Below, one piece after another: positions 8,457-17,090 of a DNA stretch of 45,106 nucleotides. The notes below the pieces were generated by a model, which saw nothing but the letters and a program-made list of their open reading frames with translations, was not told where the DNA came from and made no database searches. The number at the start of each line of letters is the position of its first letter. The first letter of the stretch is position 1. The stretch lies in contig BJGV01000013.1 in assembly GCA_014190895.1 (NCBI GenBank), positions 1-45,106 of the forward strand, given 5' to 3'. Source of the DNA: Nitrosomonadaceae bacterium (GTDB taxonomy: Bacteria; Pseudomonadota; Gammaproteobacteria; Burkholderiales; Nitrosomonadaceae). The translations under genes were made by a program, and so were the position numbers.

Positions 8457-9119
8457 TTAGCGCTTGTTTTTAATTGGAACCTTAAGATTAATAGAAATTT
8501 TTTCAAACACCTGCTCAAACATTTTAACGGTAAGACGTTTCGTCTGAGTATTGTAACGACTACAATGGTAGCTGTCATACAATATGACTCCATTGGGTAG
8601 TGTATGAGCTTTACCATGCTGAAAAGGATAAATTTTAAACTTTAGTCCCATAGTTATCAAACATGCTCGGTGCGCAATGATACCCAAAGCAAGCAGCGCT
8701 CTTCCATTTCTTCCTATAAATGTTGTAATTTCAGCTGCGAGGTGTTTATTACATTCTAAAATTTCGACATTCTTTGGTTTATTTTTAGGCGGCAAACATT
8801 TCACTGCATTGGTAATACGACATCCAAAAAGCTGAAGATCATCGTCTATAGAGATTGATTTATGATGACTAGAAAGGCCAAATTTATATAATGTTTGATA
8901 CAATAATACTCCTGCAAAATCACCGGTAAATGGTCTACCGGTTCTATTTGCACCATGCATGCCAGGAGCCAGTCCTATAATAAGAAGTTTTGGCACCGTA
9001 TCACCAAAAGATAGAACTGGTCGAGCGTAATAATCTGGATGGTCAATTTTAATCTCATCCAAAAATTCTGCTAGCCTTTGACACCGCCTGCAATCTTTTA
9101 TTTCTTCGTTAAGTATAAT
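8457..9119 (-). CDS. Uracil-DNA glycosylase, family 5 (UDGb) type, probable non-canonical start
   Basis: Base-excision repair enzyme removing uracil or related deaminated bases. The motif GLAPGMHGANRTGRPFTGD and the C-terminal SYHCSRYNTQTKRLT fit family 5 (UDGb). Family 4/5 enzymes carry a [4Fe-4S] cluster bound by four cysteines. Two are plain (C-x14-C after NAVK). The other two (CRRC, encoded at 9081-9092) lie upstream of the first canonical start, the TTG at 9060-9062, in an open frame whose only plausible starts are ATT (9117-9119) or ATA (9114-9116), with AAGGA just ahead. I place the start at ATT, giving 220 residues. From the TTG the protein would be 201 residues and lack half its cluster ligands. 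Confidence 0.8.
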   Translation of the reverse strand: MILNEEIKDCRRCQRLAEFLDEIKIDHPDYYARPVLSFGDTVPKLLIIGLAPGMHGANRTGRPFTGDFAGVLLYQTLYKFGLSSHHKSISIDDDLQLFGCRITNAVKCLPPKNKPKNVEILECNKHLAAEITTFIGRNGRALLALGIIAHRACLITMGLKFKIYPFQHGKAHTLPNGVILYDSYHCSRYNTQTKRLTVKMFEQVFEKISINLKVPIKNKR

Positions 9120-9211
9120 GAATCCTTGTCTGACGATCTATTGCATTAGATAAAGTAAATTTTAGGCATGCATAAATCTATACATGATCCTATGCTCGTT
9201 ATTGTTCTTTA

Positions 9212-9940
9212 TTAAATAATTAACGGTTTCAGTAGAAAAGAATCTATCAGCACATCAATACCGGTTATTGGCATAATCGCACGTGCAGGAATATTTTTCC
9301 CGGCGAGCCACATTGCTACTATCTTATGTTTAGCCTTACCATGGACTAAAAATATTACTTGTCGCGAACGACTTAAGCGTGAGGCGCTAAGAGATACACG
9401 TTGTAATGGAAACTTTGGTGAATTAATTACTGCCAGTGTATCGGGAGCATCAGGTGCTGTTCCCCATTCTTGATCTGGAAACAAACTTGCCGTATGACCA
9501 TCTTCACCAAGACCAAGTAACGTTAAGTCAAATATATCCACATTCTGCAAGGTTCTGGCATACTCATCAGCCGCCAGATTTGCACCCAATTCGCCTGGAA
9601 TAACATGCAGCTGACTCGGAGGAATAGGCACATGATCAAGCCAAATTTTTTTAGCCATGTATGAATTACGTCTTGAGTCGGTTTGCAGAAGACAACGTTC
9701 ATCGCTAAAGTAAATATGCCACGCAGACCAATCATCTCTAATCACATTTAGCAGCCGATAGATCTCATACGGAGTCTCTCCGCCAGTAATTACTAAATGA
9801 AAGGCCCCTCGCTGTTTAATCGCTACAGAAGAAGCAGAAAAAATGGCATCACATGCTGCTTGACGCCAATCTAATAGATTATCAAAGGCGTGCCACCGGT
9901 GGTGTTTTGAATCGATTAAATTTACAATGTTCATGGGCAT
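9212..9940 (-). CDS. pgl: 6-phosphogluconolactonase
   Basis: Pentose phosphate pathway enzyme hydrolysing 6-phosphogluconolactone to 6-phosphogluconate in the cytoplasm. The 242 residues match the SOL/DevB type: ITGGETPYEIYRLL near residue 50, FSDERCLLQTDSRRNSYMAKK, and GLGEDGHTASLFPD near residues 141-154. ATG at 9940 is followed two codons later by a second ATG; either could be used. It lies between gloB and the glycosylase gene on the same strand. No glucose-6-phosphate dehydrogenase gene is in the window. Confidence 0.93.
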   Translation of the reverse strand: MPMNIVNLIDSKHHRWHAFDNLLDWRQAACDAIFSASSVAIKQRGAFHLVITGGETPYEIYRLLNVIRDDWSAWHIYFSDERCLLQTDSRRNSYMAKKIWLDHVPIPPSQLHVIPGELGANLAADEYARTLQNVDIFDLTLLGLGEDGHTASLFPDQEWGTAPDAPDTLAVINSPKFPLQRVSLSASRLSRSRQVIFLVHGKAKHKIVAMWLAGKNIPARAIMPITGIDVLIDSFLLKPLII

Positions 9941-9987
9941 ATTATATTTATATATTACGTCTTACCAAATTCTTGAGCGGCATTAGA

Positions 9988-10758
9988 TCAACGCAAAAAA
10001 TTATTTTTCCAGTGGCGTATTGCAGAAAACACGCTAACAGGATCAGACAACTCTTTATTTAGATAATGACTCGCGCTATGGATAACTTCTGACTGATTGC
10101 AACGCAGAAAAGGGTTACTCAATTTTTCTCTTTCTATGGTTGATGGCAGACTGGAGTTTTTTTGTTCGCGTAATTTCATTACTGAAGTCTCAAGATCATT
10201 TAATATCTGGTTATTTGGCTCAACCTCTCTAGCAAAATAAATATTATCTAACGTGTATTCATGGCCGCAATAAACGAGAGTTGCATCAGGCAATTCTGCT
10301 AATTTTTGTAGTGAACTGTACATCTGCTCAGCAGTTCCTTCAAATAATCGCCCACAACCACAAGCAAACAGAGTATCCCCGCAGAATAAAAAATTTTCTC
10401 CAAAATATGCAATGTGCCCAGCAGTATGCCCAGGAATATCTAGCACGCTAAAACTAAGTGATAATTCTTCCAAATAAATCCTATCTCCTTCTCGAAGGCG
10501 ATGGGTAAGTGTTGGAATAAACTCGCCTGCAGGGCCATAAATTGGGACTGAGTATTTTCCTAGCAAAACAGCGTTTCCACCAGTATGATCTTTATGGTGA
10601 TGGGTATTTAATATTGCGATGAGCTTCAAATTCTGTTGCAACAAAAAATTTAGTACAGGCAACGCATCACCAGGATCAACTACAACAGCATAGTATTGAT
10701 CGTGAATAACCCAGATATAATTATCTGTAAATGCGCAGATTGGAGTGACATGTAGCAT
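9988..10758 (-). CDS. gloB: Hydroxyacylglutathione hydrolase (glyoxalase II)
   Basis: Metallo-beta-lactamase-fold enzyme that hydrolyses S-lactoylglutathione to lactate and glutathione, the second step of methylglyoxal detoxification. The 256 residues show the binuclear metal motif THHHKDH (residues 52-58), then GHTAGHIAYF, CGDTLFACGCGRLFEG and CGHEYTLDN, all in the usual order. The ATG at 10756-10758 is chosen over a TTG five codons upstream because glyoxalase II proteins start with a short stretch before the first strand. It is divergent from the methyltransferase gene; gloB-methyltransferase-rnhA-dnaQ is a conserved neighbourhood in proteobacteria. Confidence 0.95.
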   Translation of the reverse strand: MLHVTPICAFTDNYIWVIHDQYYAVVVDPGDALPVLNFLLQQNLKLIAILNTHHHKDHTGGNAVLLGKYSVPIYGPAGEFIPTLTHRLREGDRIYLEELSLSFSVLDIPGHTAGHIAYFGENFLFCGDTLFACGCGRLFEGTAEQMYSSLQKLAELPDATLVYCGHEYTLDNIYFAREVEPNNQILNDLETSVMKLREQKNSSLPSTIEREKLSNPFLRCNQSEVIHSASHYLNKELSDPVSVFSAIRHWKNNFLR

Positions 10759-10861
10759 AATATATAAACCCAAAAAAATTTAAACTTAACTATCACAATG
10801 AACAGCATGCGGCAATTGACAGTGAGGTTTTCTTCCAGCAGACAATATCTGACTATTATAT

Positions 10862-11560
10862 ATGCCGATACAAAATAAACAGCAATGGTTTGAAACATAT
10901 CTTGGTCAACGACTTTTCCTATGCGAGCAAGACTATTTCGATCAGGCAGTGACTGATGTCTTTGGCTACAATGCTATTCAAATAGGATGTCCACAGCATG
11001 ACTTTTTACGTACCAATCGTATGCCCTTTAAACTCTGCGTTGGAGTTGAGACAGGCTCCGCACTCCAAGCTAATCCTGATTTTTTACCAATCGAGAGCGC
11101 TAGTACTGATCTCATATTGTTACCACATACACTTGAATTTAATTTAAATCCACACCAAATTTTACGCGAAACGTATCGTGTATTAGTACCCGAAGGTCGT
11201 GTAGTTATTTGTGGCTTTAATCCCTATAGTTTCTGGGGGGTACGTCGGTTATTTAACTCGGGAATCAATAATTTTCCATGGGACGGAAATTTTATCTCGT
11301 TACCTCGACTTAAGGACTGGTTGACGCTATTGGACTTCGAAATGACTGCGGGTCGACTATGCTTTTATGTCCCACCATTTAATCAAGAGAAATGGTTGCG
11401 GCGATTTAATTTTATGGAAGCCGCTGGTGATCGCTGGTGGCCAATTTATGGAGGTATATACTTTCTACAGGCCATCAAACGCGTTCATGGCATGCGTATA
11501 ATTAAACCAAAATGGAATGGTAAACTTGCGGTCAAAAAAAGAATTGCCCAAGTCACATAA
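10862..11560 (+). CDS. Class I SAM-dependent methyltransferase (YafS-like)
   Basis: Predicted methyltransferase of 232 residues. The nucleotide-binding glycine motif is weak (CVGVETG, about residues 59-65), but the following blocks, TDLILLPHTLEF, ILRETYRVLVPEGRVVICGFNP and the YRVL-x-P-x-G core, are typical of the family. It lies between divergent gloB and rnhA-dnaQ, the position of yafS in Escherichia coli. The substrate is unknown. The glycine-poor first motif could mean altered SAM binding. Confidence 0.85.
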   Translation: MPIQNKQQWFETYLGQRLFLCEQDYFDQAVTDVFGYNAIQIGCPQHDFLRTNRMPFKLCVGVETGSALQANPDFLPIESASTDLILLPHTLEFNLNPHQILRETYRVLVPEGRVVICGFNPYSFWGVRRLFNSGINNFPWDGNFISLPRLKDWLTLLDFEMTAGRLCFYVPPFNQEKWLRRFNFMEAAGDRWWPIYGGIYFLQAIKRVHGMRIIKPKWNGKLAVKKRIAQVT

Positions 11561-11635
11561 AAACTTAACGATAAAATGACTAAAGAAAAAACACAGATAA
11601 CTTCTGGTAATAAAATTAAGATGCGCAATTAAAAA

Positions 11636-12112
11636 ATGAAAGAAGACTTTCATAATACAAGTGAATTTGGTAGCTTGGTTGAGATTTTCACCGATGGAGC
11701 CTGCAAGGGCAACCCAGGTATTGGTGGCTGGGGCGCTTTATTACAATACGGAGAACGAACGCTTGAGTTGTCTGGAGGTGAGAAACTGACTACTAATAAT
11801 CGAATGGAGCTACTTGCGGTAATAAGAGCTTTAGAGGCATTAACGCGATCAAGTAAAATCCGACTATATACTGACTCGCAGTATGTACAAAAAGGCATTA
11901 GTCAATGGATACACTCATGGAAGAAACGCAATTGGACGGGCGTTAACAAGAAGCCCATAAAGAATGATGATCTCTGGAAACAGCTCGATCAGCTAGCAAA
12001 ATTACATCGAATTGAATGGCTTTGGGTACGTGGTCATTCTGGGCATAAAGGTAATGAAAAAGCCGACCAACTTGCCAATTATGGGGCAGAATCAATTATT
12101 AAAGATATATAA
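11636..12112 (+). CDS. rnhA: Ribonuclease HI
   Basis: Degrades RNA in RNA-DNA hybrids (R-loops, Okazaki primers). The 158 residues carry the full catalytic set: D20 in [13 protein letters not shown]58 in NNRMELLA, D80 in YTDSQYV, and D144 in GNEKADQLA, with H134 in RGHSGH. There is a short N-terminal extension of about ten residues before the first strand. dnaQ follows 57 bases downstream, the arrangement seen in many proteobacteria. Confidence 0.97.
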   Translation: MKEDFHNTSEFGSLVEIFTDGACKGNPGIGGWGALLQYGERTLELSGGEKLTTNNRMELLAVIRALEALTRSSKIRLYTDSQYVQKGISQWIHSWKKRNWTGVNKKPIKNDDLWKQLDQLAKLHRIEWLWVRGHSGHKGNEKADQLANYGAESIIKDI

Positions 12113-12169
12113 TTAAGTTTTGAAAATAAACCAGTTTCAGCTTCTCAACTCTATTAGTTAATAAAAGAT

Positions 12170-12871
12170 ATGCGTCAAATTTTTTTGGACACCGAAACGA
12201 CTGGATTAGAAGCGACGCTTGGTCATCGCATTATCGAAATCGCAGCACTAGAGATGTTGGACAGAAAATTAACAGGCTCTTACTTCCATCGCTACCTTAA
12301 TCCTGGACGGGAGAGTGATATCGGTGCATTAAAAATACATGGTCTCACCAGTGCATTTCTCGAAGATAAAGAAAAATTTGGTGACATCGCTCAAGAATTG
12401 CTTGAGTTCATTGACGGAGCCGAACTTGTCATACATAACGCGCCTTTTGATGTTAACTTTCTTAATCATGAATTAGGGTTAATTAAATTACAATCGCTCA
12501 ATCAATATTGTCACTCGATTACCGATACTCTCAATATGGCAAAGGAGTTATATCCCGGTAAAAAAAATAATCTCAATGCTTTATGTGAGCGGTATCAAAT
12601 AGACAATTCTAGACGCACCTTGCATGGAGCATTATTAGACGCAGAATTACTGGTCGATGTCTACATTGCCATGACTCGCGGTCAAGAGAATTTATTAATT
12701 GAGACGGAGATTCTTTCATCGGCGTCTCATTCCGTCGATAACCAGAATGGTCTGCAATTAACACTGCTGAAGGCCGATATTAAGGAATTAGAGTTGCACG
12801 CACAACAACTAGAGATGATCCAACATGAGAGCAAAAATCATTGCTTATGGAAACGTCTTGAAAATTCATAA
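12170..12871 (+). CDS. dnaQ: DNA polymerase III subunit epsilon
   Basis: Proofreading 3'-5' exonuclease of the replicative polymerase. The 233 residues contain ExoI LDTETTG (D7, E9), ExoII HNAPFDVNFL (D94) and ExoIII LHGALLDAELL (H152, D157), a DEDDh exonuclease. The region after residue 185 corresponds to the segment that binds the alpha subunit and is poorly conserved, ending LWKRLENS. It follows rnhA on the same strand. Confidence 0.96.
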   Translation: MRQIFLDTETTGLEATLGHRIIEIAALEMLDRKLTGSYFHRYLNPGRESDIGALKIHGLTSAFLEDKEKFGDIAQELLEFIDGAELVIHNAPFDVNFLNHELGLIKLQSLNQYCHSITDTLNMAKELYPGKKNNLNALCERYQIDNSRRTLHGALLDAELLVDVYIAMTRGQENLLIETEILSSASHSVDNQNGLQLTLLKADIKELELHAQQLEMIQHESKNHCLWKRLENS

Positions 12872-13124
12872 AGTAAAATAAAATCGGAAACTATAACGGG
12901 CACAACCTTTACTCCTTGATGACTTTCTTCAATTTTCTATTAGAAAAAATATTACATGAGGCTCTTAAAAGACATTTTAATAATTTAGCTACATCAGGTA
13001 AATCTAGATGCAACATTGACACCAGAATACACAAATATCTACACTACCTTCTTCTGGAATTTACCAAATAACACAGTCTTTATAAAATTATTTTGCATAT
13101 CTATGGAATATTGAGAAATAAATA

Positions 13125-13757
13125 ATGCTTTCAATTTTGGCGCTAACTATCAAAAAAATAATTACACTCCTGGTGCTAGTCGGCCCTATCTCGATGATTC
13201 CAATTTTTCTTGCCAATACAGATGGACTTGATTTACGCAAAAAATTCCAGTTTGCTAGGACCATAGGGATCAGCGTTACGTTAGTGCTATTAATAGCAAC
13301 ATTCCTCGGAATGCCTATCCTGGAATTGCTTGGTATATCACTCGGGGCAATGCAAATTGGAGGAGGGATTATTGTTTTATTATTAGCAATAGCTATGGTT
13401 CTTGGGAAAGAATCTACTTTTAAAGGATCGCCATTTATCGTCGAATATGAGGCAAAGGAAATATCTATTGTTCCTCTGGCGGTGCCACTTCTGGCTGGAC
13501 CAGCGGCATTCAGTTACGTCATGGGTAACGGCACATGGAACTCTTCTGCAGATCTAATTCATATTGTTTTACCCACCATAGCCGCGGGTATTGCTTGTTG
13601 GTTCACTTTTCACATGGCCAGTCAAGCGGAAAAGAAAATTCGACAGTCTACTCTGGATGTTGTGCAACGTATTGGGGGGTTTATTCTTGCAGCGATAGCC
13701 ATAGAGATGATAGCCATTGGTCTGCGTGGATTATTTCCGATATTAGTTACGACCTAA
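13125..13757 (+). CDS. MarC family integral membrane protein
   Basis: Inner-membrane protein of 210 residues with about six hydrophobic segments. Recognisable MarC/UPF0056 features are LVGPISMIPIFLANT near residue 18, the central GGGIIVLLLAIAMV, and PLAVPLLAGPAAFSYVM. The function of the family is unknown; the old link to multiple antibiotic resistance was not upheld. It stands alone, 253 bases after dnaQ; that gap contains nested short inverted repeats. Confidence 0.9.
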   Translation: MLSILALTIKKIITLLVLVGPISMIPIFLANTDGLDLRKKFQFARTIGISVTLVLLIATFLGMPILELLGISLGAMQIGGGIIVLLLAIAMVLGKESTFKGSPFIVEYEAKEISIVPLAVPLLAGPAAFSYVMGNGTWNSSADLIHIVLPTIAAGIACWFTFHMASQAEKKIRQSTLDVVQRIGGFILAAIAIEMIAIGLRGLFPILVTT

Positions 13758-14030
13758 TCTGACAATTAATTTTAAAACAAAGCGCGGCACTTCCAGAAAA
13801 AGATCAGAAAGAGCTTTCTTCTCACAGATATACCAAATTTATTATTAGATTATAGAAAATAAAAGTTTAATTTCTATATATACAATATCAATCTTTTCCA
13901 TCGGCACATTACTATTTATTTGAGGCACTCACCCAGTGCGCAAAATAAGAGCTCTATCGAAGCTAACAATCGTTACTCAGTTCCCTAGAAAATTTCCTAG
14001 AAATTAGGCGAAACCAAGAATCAATAATTT

Positions 14031-14429
14031 TTATTTAACTGTTATTTCAATTGTCTTACTAAGTTTTTCGCCATAGGACTGATGGGCGCCGTTAGCAAAT
14101 TGCAAGCTAAGCTTATGTTTTCCTGGGAGCAAAGTAATTTCTGTCTCAGTTTGACCCTGACCAAAATGTTTGTGTGTGTCGTCTTTTGGAATGACAATAC
14201 CATTGGCAATGTCTTCAGTATCAATTAATAAATGATGGTGTCCAGTATTCACAGTCATATCTCCAGATGGTGCAATAGTCATGCCTGAAATCATAAAAAC
14301 AACTTTGAATGGACTGATTACCGTGGTGTTATTTTTAGGCTCGAAAAAATCTACTGACTGAGCAGATACCGAAGTCGTAAATAATATAAAGATAGTGGGC
14401 ACTAGTAGTGCATAAGATCTCATAATCAT
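14031..14429 (-). CDS. DUF4399 family secreted protein
   Basis: A 132-residue protein with a signal peptide (about residues 1-23, ending VSAQ) and a single small beta-rich domain. The features GHHHLLID, IPKDDTHKHFGQGQTE, LLPGKHKLSLQFANGAH match the DUF4399 family, whose role is unknown. The histidine-rich GHHH and HKHFG segments suggest a metal site, which is my inference. It is divergent from gltX and is not obviously in an operon. Confidence 0.85.
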   Translation of the reverse strand: MIMRSYALLVPTIFILFTTSVSAQSVDFFEPKNNTTVISPFKVVFMISGMTIAPSGDMTVNTGHHHLLIDTEDIANGIVIPKDDTHKHFGQGQTETEITLLPGKHKLSLQFANGAHQSYGEKLSKTIEITVK

Positions 14430-14639
14430 AATTAATCTTCCTTAAAGTTTAGGAGGTTACTACATGCTGATGAATGTGACATTCTATCGTTGAATCAGTT
14501 CAATTAAAGATAAAAAAATGAGAATTTATACTTTTGATTTTAATCATATTAAAGAAATCAAAATGCCGCTAGAAAGAAGAAGCCTATTATCTAAAGAAAT
14601 CACGTAAAATGAAATTTTCTTAATAATTAATATTCTTAT

Positions 14640-16016
14640 ATGATCCGCACTCGTTTTGCACCCAGTCCAACAGGATATCTTCACATTGGTGGCGCTCGTA
14701 CCGCTCTATTTTCATGGGCCTACGCTCGCAGACATGGTGGAAAATTTGTTTTGCGCATTGAAGACACAGATCTTGAACGTTCTAACACACAATCTACTCA
14801 AGCAATAATTGATGGAATGGCGTGGTTAGGTATTGATTACGATGAAGGGCCATTTTATCAGATGCAACGATTAGAACGCTATCGTGAAGCGGCAGAGCAA
14901 TTACTGCGTTCAGGAGATGCTTACCATTGTTACGCCAGTAAAAATGAATTAGAGATCATGCGCGAACAGCAACGGGCCGCTGGATTAAAGCCGAGATACG
15001 ATGGACGCTGGCGTGACTCTAAAAAGACTCCCCCAATTGGCATTAAGCCCGTAATAAGACTGAAAAATCCAACGTCTGGCAATGTTGTCTTCAATGACTT
15101 AATTAAAGGTCCCATTACAGTAACTAATGCCGAACTTGATGACTTGGTTCTGATGCGTGCAGATGGAATACCCACTTATAACTTCGGTGTTGTCTTAGAT
15201 GATCTTGATATGGGTATTAGTCACGTAATTCGTGGTGACGATCACGTTAACAATACCCCGCGTCAGATTAATATTTTAATGGCGCTGGGTGGATCGCTGC
15301 CGCAGTATGCCCATGTACCAATGATATTAGGGACCGATGGTGAGCGCCTGTCTAAGCGTCATAGCGCGGTCTCAGTGATGCAGTATCAGGATGAAGGCTA
15401 TCTACCAGAAGCTTTAATAAATTATCTAGCCCGGCTTGGTTGGTCACATGGTAATGAGGAATTATTTAGCCGAAAACAACTGATTGAATGGTTTGATCTG
15501 GAATCGATTAATTGTTCTCCAGCAAGATTTAATCTGGAAAAATTACAATGGATTAATCAACATTATCTAAAAATATCAAATGATGCTTACTTAATGCAGC
15601 TTGTTACTCCTTTACTTGAGAAACGTGGTTGTAATGTTATAAATGGACCGGATTTGAAGAAAATTGTAAATATTATAAAAGAAAGGGTTGGTACAATTAT
15701 GCAGCTTGCTGATGAGTCATCCTATTTTTTTGTCTACCAACAACCTTCTGATGAGCTGAAAACCCAGTATTTGGGAATTGAAACAAAGGCGTTAACAGAA
15801 GATCTAAAGAAAATATTTGCCGTTACAAAATGGAATCGTCAGGCTATTCATGATGCAATTAAGGTCATTGCAAGTGCCCACAATATAAAGCTGCCAAAAG
15901 TAGCCATGCCCTTACGGGTAATGATAACGGGTAGAACTCAAACGCCATCAATAGATTCAGTGTTAGAATTAATTGGAAAAGAAGAGGTACTTAAACGTAT
16001 AAATTTTCAAGTATAG
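14640..16016 (+). CDS. gltX: Glutamate--tRNA ligase
   Basis: Charges tRNA-Glu with glutamate. The 458 residues carry the class I signatures: PSPTGYLHIGGARTA (HIGH motif, residues 9-23) and LSKRHSA (KMSKS motif, near residue 240), plus DDLDMGISHVIRGDDH. The length is normal for a discriminating or non-discriminating bacterial GluRS. The ATG lacks a clear ribosome binding site. tRNA-Ala and tRNA-Glu genes follow directly, so enzyme and substrate are neighbours. Confidence 0.97.
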   Translation: MIRTRFAPSPTGYLHIGGARTALFSWAYARRHGGKFVLRIEDTDLERSNTQSTQAIIDGMAWLGIDYDEGPFYQMQRLERYREAAEQLLRSGDAYHCYASKNELEIMREQQRAAGLKPRYDGRWRDSKKTPPIGIKPVIRLKNPTSGNVVFNDLIKGPITVTNAELDDLVLMRADGIPTYNFGVVLDDLDMGISHVIRGDDHVNNTPRQINILMALGGSLPQYAHVPMILGTDGERLSKRHSAVSVMQYQDEGYLPEALINYLARLGWSHGNEELFSRKQLIEWFDLESINCSPARFNLEKLQWINQHYLKISNDAYLMQLVTPLLEKRGCNVINGPDLKKIVNIIKERVGTIMQLADESSYFFVYQQPSDELKTQYLGIETKALTEDLKKIFAVTKWNRQAIHDAIKVIASAHNIKLPKVAMPLRVMITGRTQTPSIDSVLELIGKEEVLKRINFQV

Positions 16017-16038
16017 AACTCCTTGATCTGATTGCTTC

Positions 16039-16067
16039 TTTACATTAATGAGAGGTCTCAGTATAAT
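16039..16067 (+). promoter_or_regulatory. Promoter of the tRNA-Ala/tRNA-Glu operon
   Basis: TTTACA (16039-16044), a 17-base spacer and a perfect TATAAT (16062-16067) place the transcription start near 16074, about ten bases before tRNA-Ala. It lies in the gap after gltX, so the tRNAs can be transcribed independently. Confidence 0.8.
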
Positions 16068-16084
16068 TTCTCTTCTTTTTGTTT

Positions 16085-16160
<76 letters not shown>

Positions 16161-16188
16161 ACCCAGGAATGTTGTAAAAAGCCCTTTA

Positions 16189-16264
16189 GTCCCCATCGTC
16201 TAGAGGCCTAGGACATCACCCTTTCACGGTGAGTACAGGGGTTCGAATCCCCTTGGGGACGCCA
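16189..16264 (+). tRNA. tRNA-Glu(UUC)
   Basis: A 76-base tRNA with encoded CCA. The acceptor GTCCCCA pairs with TGGGGAC; the anticodon loop CTTTCAC gives UUC. It is 28 bases after tRNA-Ala and probably cotranscribed. Confidence 0.97.
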
Positions 16265-16285
16265 GTTATATTTTTATGTTAGTCA

Positions 16286-17089
16286 CTAAAATTTCCACCA
16301 AGATTTAATATCTAGTATATTAGAATCGCTTAGAAAAGGACTGTCTGGAAAACTTTTTCTCATTACGCGTTCCGCGTCATCACGTAAATCATTCATTCCT
16401 AGTGCATCATAAGATTTTATAATAATAGATAAGGCTTCCTCTGTGGCTTGAGTTTGCGGATACTCCTTCAAAATAAACTGAGCGCGATTAACCGCAGCAA
16501 TATAGGCACCTCTCTCTATATAGTGATGCGCAACATAAATCTCGCCCATGGCTATTTCATTAATTAGATAAGTCATCCGTTTTATCCCATCCGCTCTATA
16601 TTTGCTATTAGGAAAACGAGTAACCAGATCCTTAAAATTTTCAAATGATTCACGTGACGCATTAGAATCTCGTTCGGCCATTTTTTGTTTCATAACTTTC
16701 TGTATAAATACACCCCCTACTTGCAGATCATCGTTAAAGTTTGCCAGTCCCTTAAGATAATAGGCATAATCAACATTCGGATGGTTTGGGTACAGTTTAA
16801 TGAAACGATCAACAGCAATGATAGTTGCAGCTGGTTGACGTTCCTTATAGTTTGCATAAGCTATTTCAAGTAACGCTTGTTGTGGGTAGATTCCATATGG
16901 GTAACGCGCTTCTAATCCTTCAAATAATCTAATTGCTCCCTTATAATCACCCGCCTCTAGATCATGCTTAGCTTCAGAATAGAATTTATTTACTGTCCAA
17001 TTGCTGGTATCCTCATGCCTTTGTGTAGTTCTTAAAAAACCGCATGAAGATAGAAAAATTAATAAAAATAGAATGGATTTACACAGCAT
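16286..17089 (-). CDS. bamD: Outer membrane assembly lipoprotein BamD
   Basis: Essential lipoprotein of the BAM complex that inserts beta-barrel proteins into the outer membrane. It has a lipoprotein signal with lipobox LSSC near residue 16 and tetratricopeptide-like repeats beginning FYSEAKHDLEAGDYKGAI and RYPYGIYPQQALLEIAYANY, typical of BamD. The ATG at 17087-17089 gives 267 residues. An in-frame TTG at 17108-17110 with AAGGA eight bases upstream would add seven residues and is a real alternative. The start lies one base from the ATG proposed for the divergent rluD, so each promoter must sit inside the other gene. Confidence 0.93.
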   Translation of the reverse strand: MLCKSILFLLIFLSSCGFLRTTQRHEDTSNWTVNKFYSEAKHDLEAGDYKGAIRLFEGLEARYPYGIYPQQALLEIAYANYKERQPAATIIAVDRFIKLYPNHPNVDYAYYLKGLANFNDDLQVGGVFIQKVMKQKMAERDSNASRESFENFKDLVTRFPNSKYRADGIKRMTYLINEIAMGEIYVAHHYIERGAYIAAVNRAQFILKEYPQTQATEEALSIIIKSYDALGMNDLRDDAERVMRKSFPDSPFLSDSNILDIKSWWKF

Positions 17090-17090
17090 A

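Noticed and set aside
12960-13090. Nested inverted repeats before marC (GGTAAAT/ATTTACC around CCAGAA/TTCTGG)
   Set aside because: The arms are short and far apart in AT-rich DNA; chance is likely without conservation data.
16161-16188. Start of an rRNA operon after tRNA-Ala
   Set aside because: tRNA-Ala here has anticodon GGC and is followed by tRNA-Glu and bamD; no rRNA sequence is seen.
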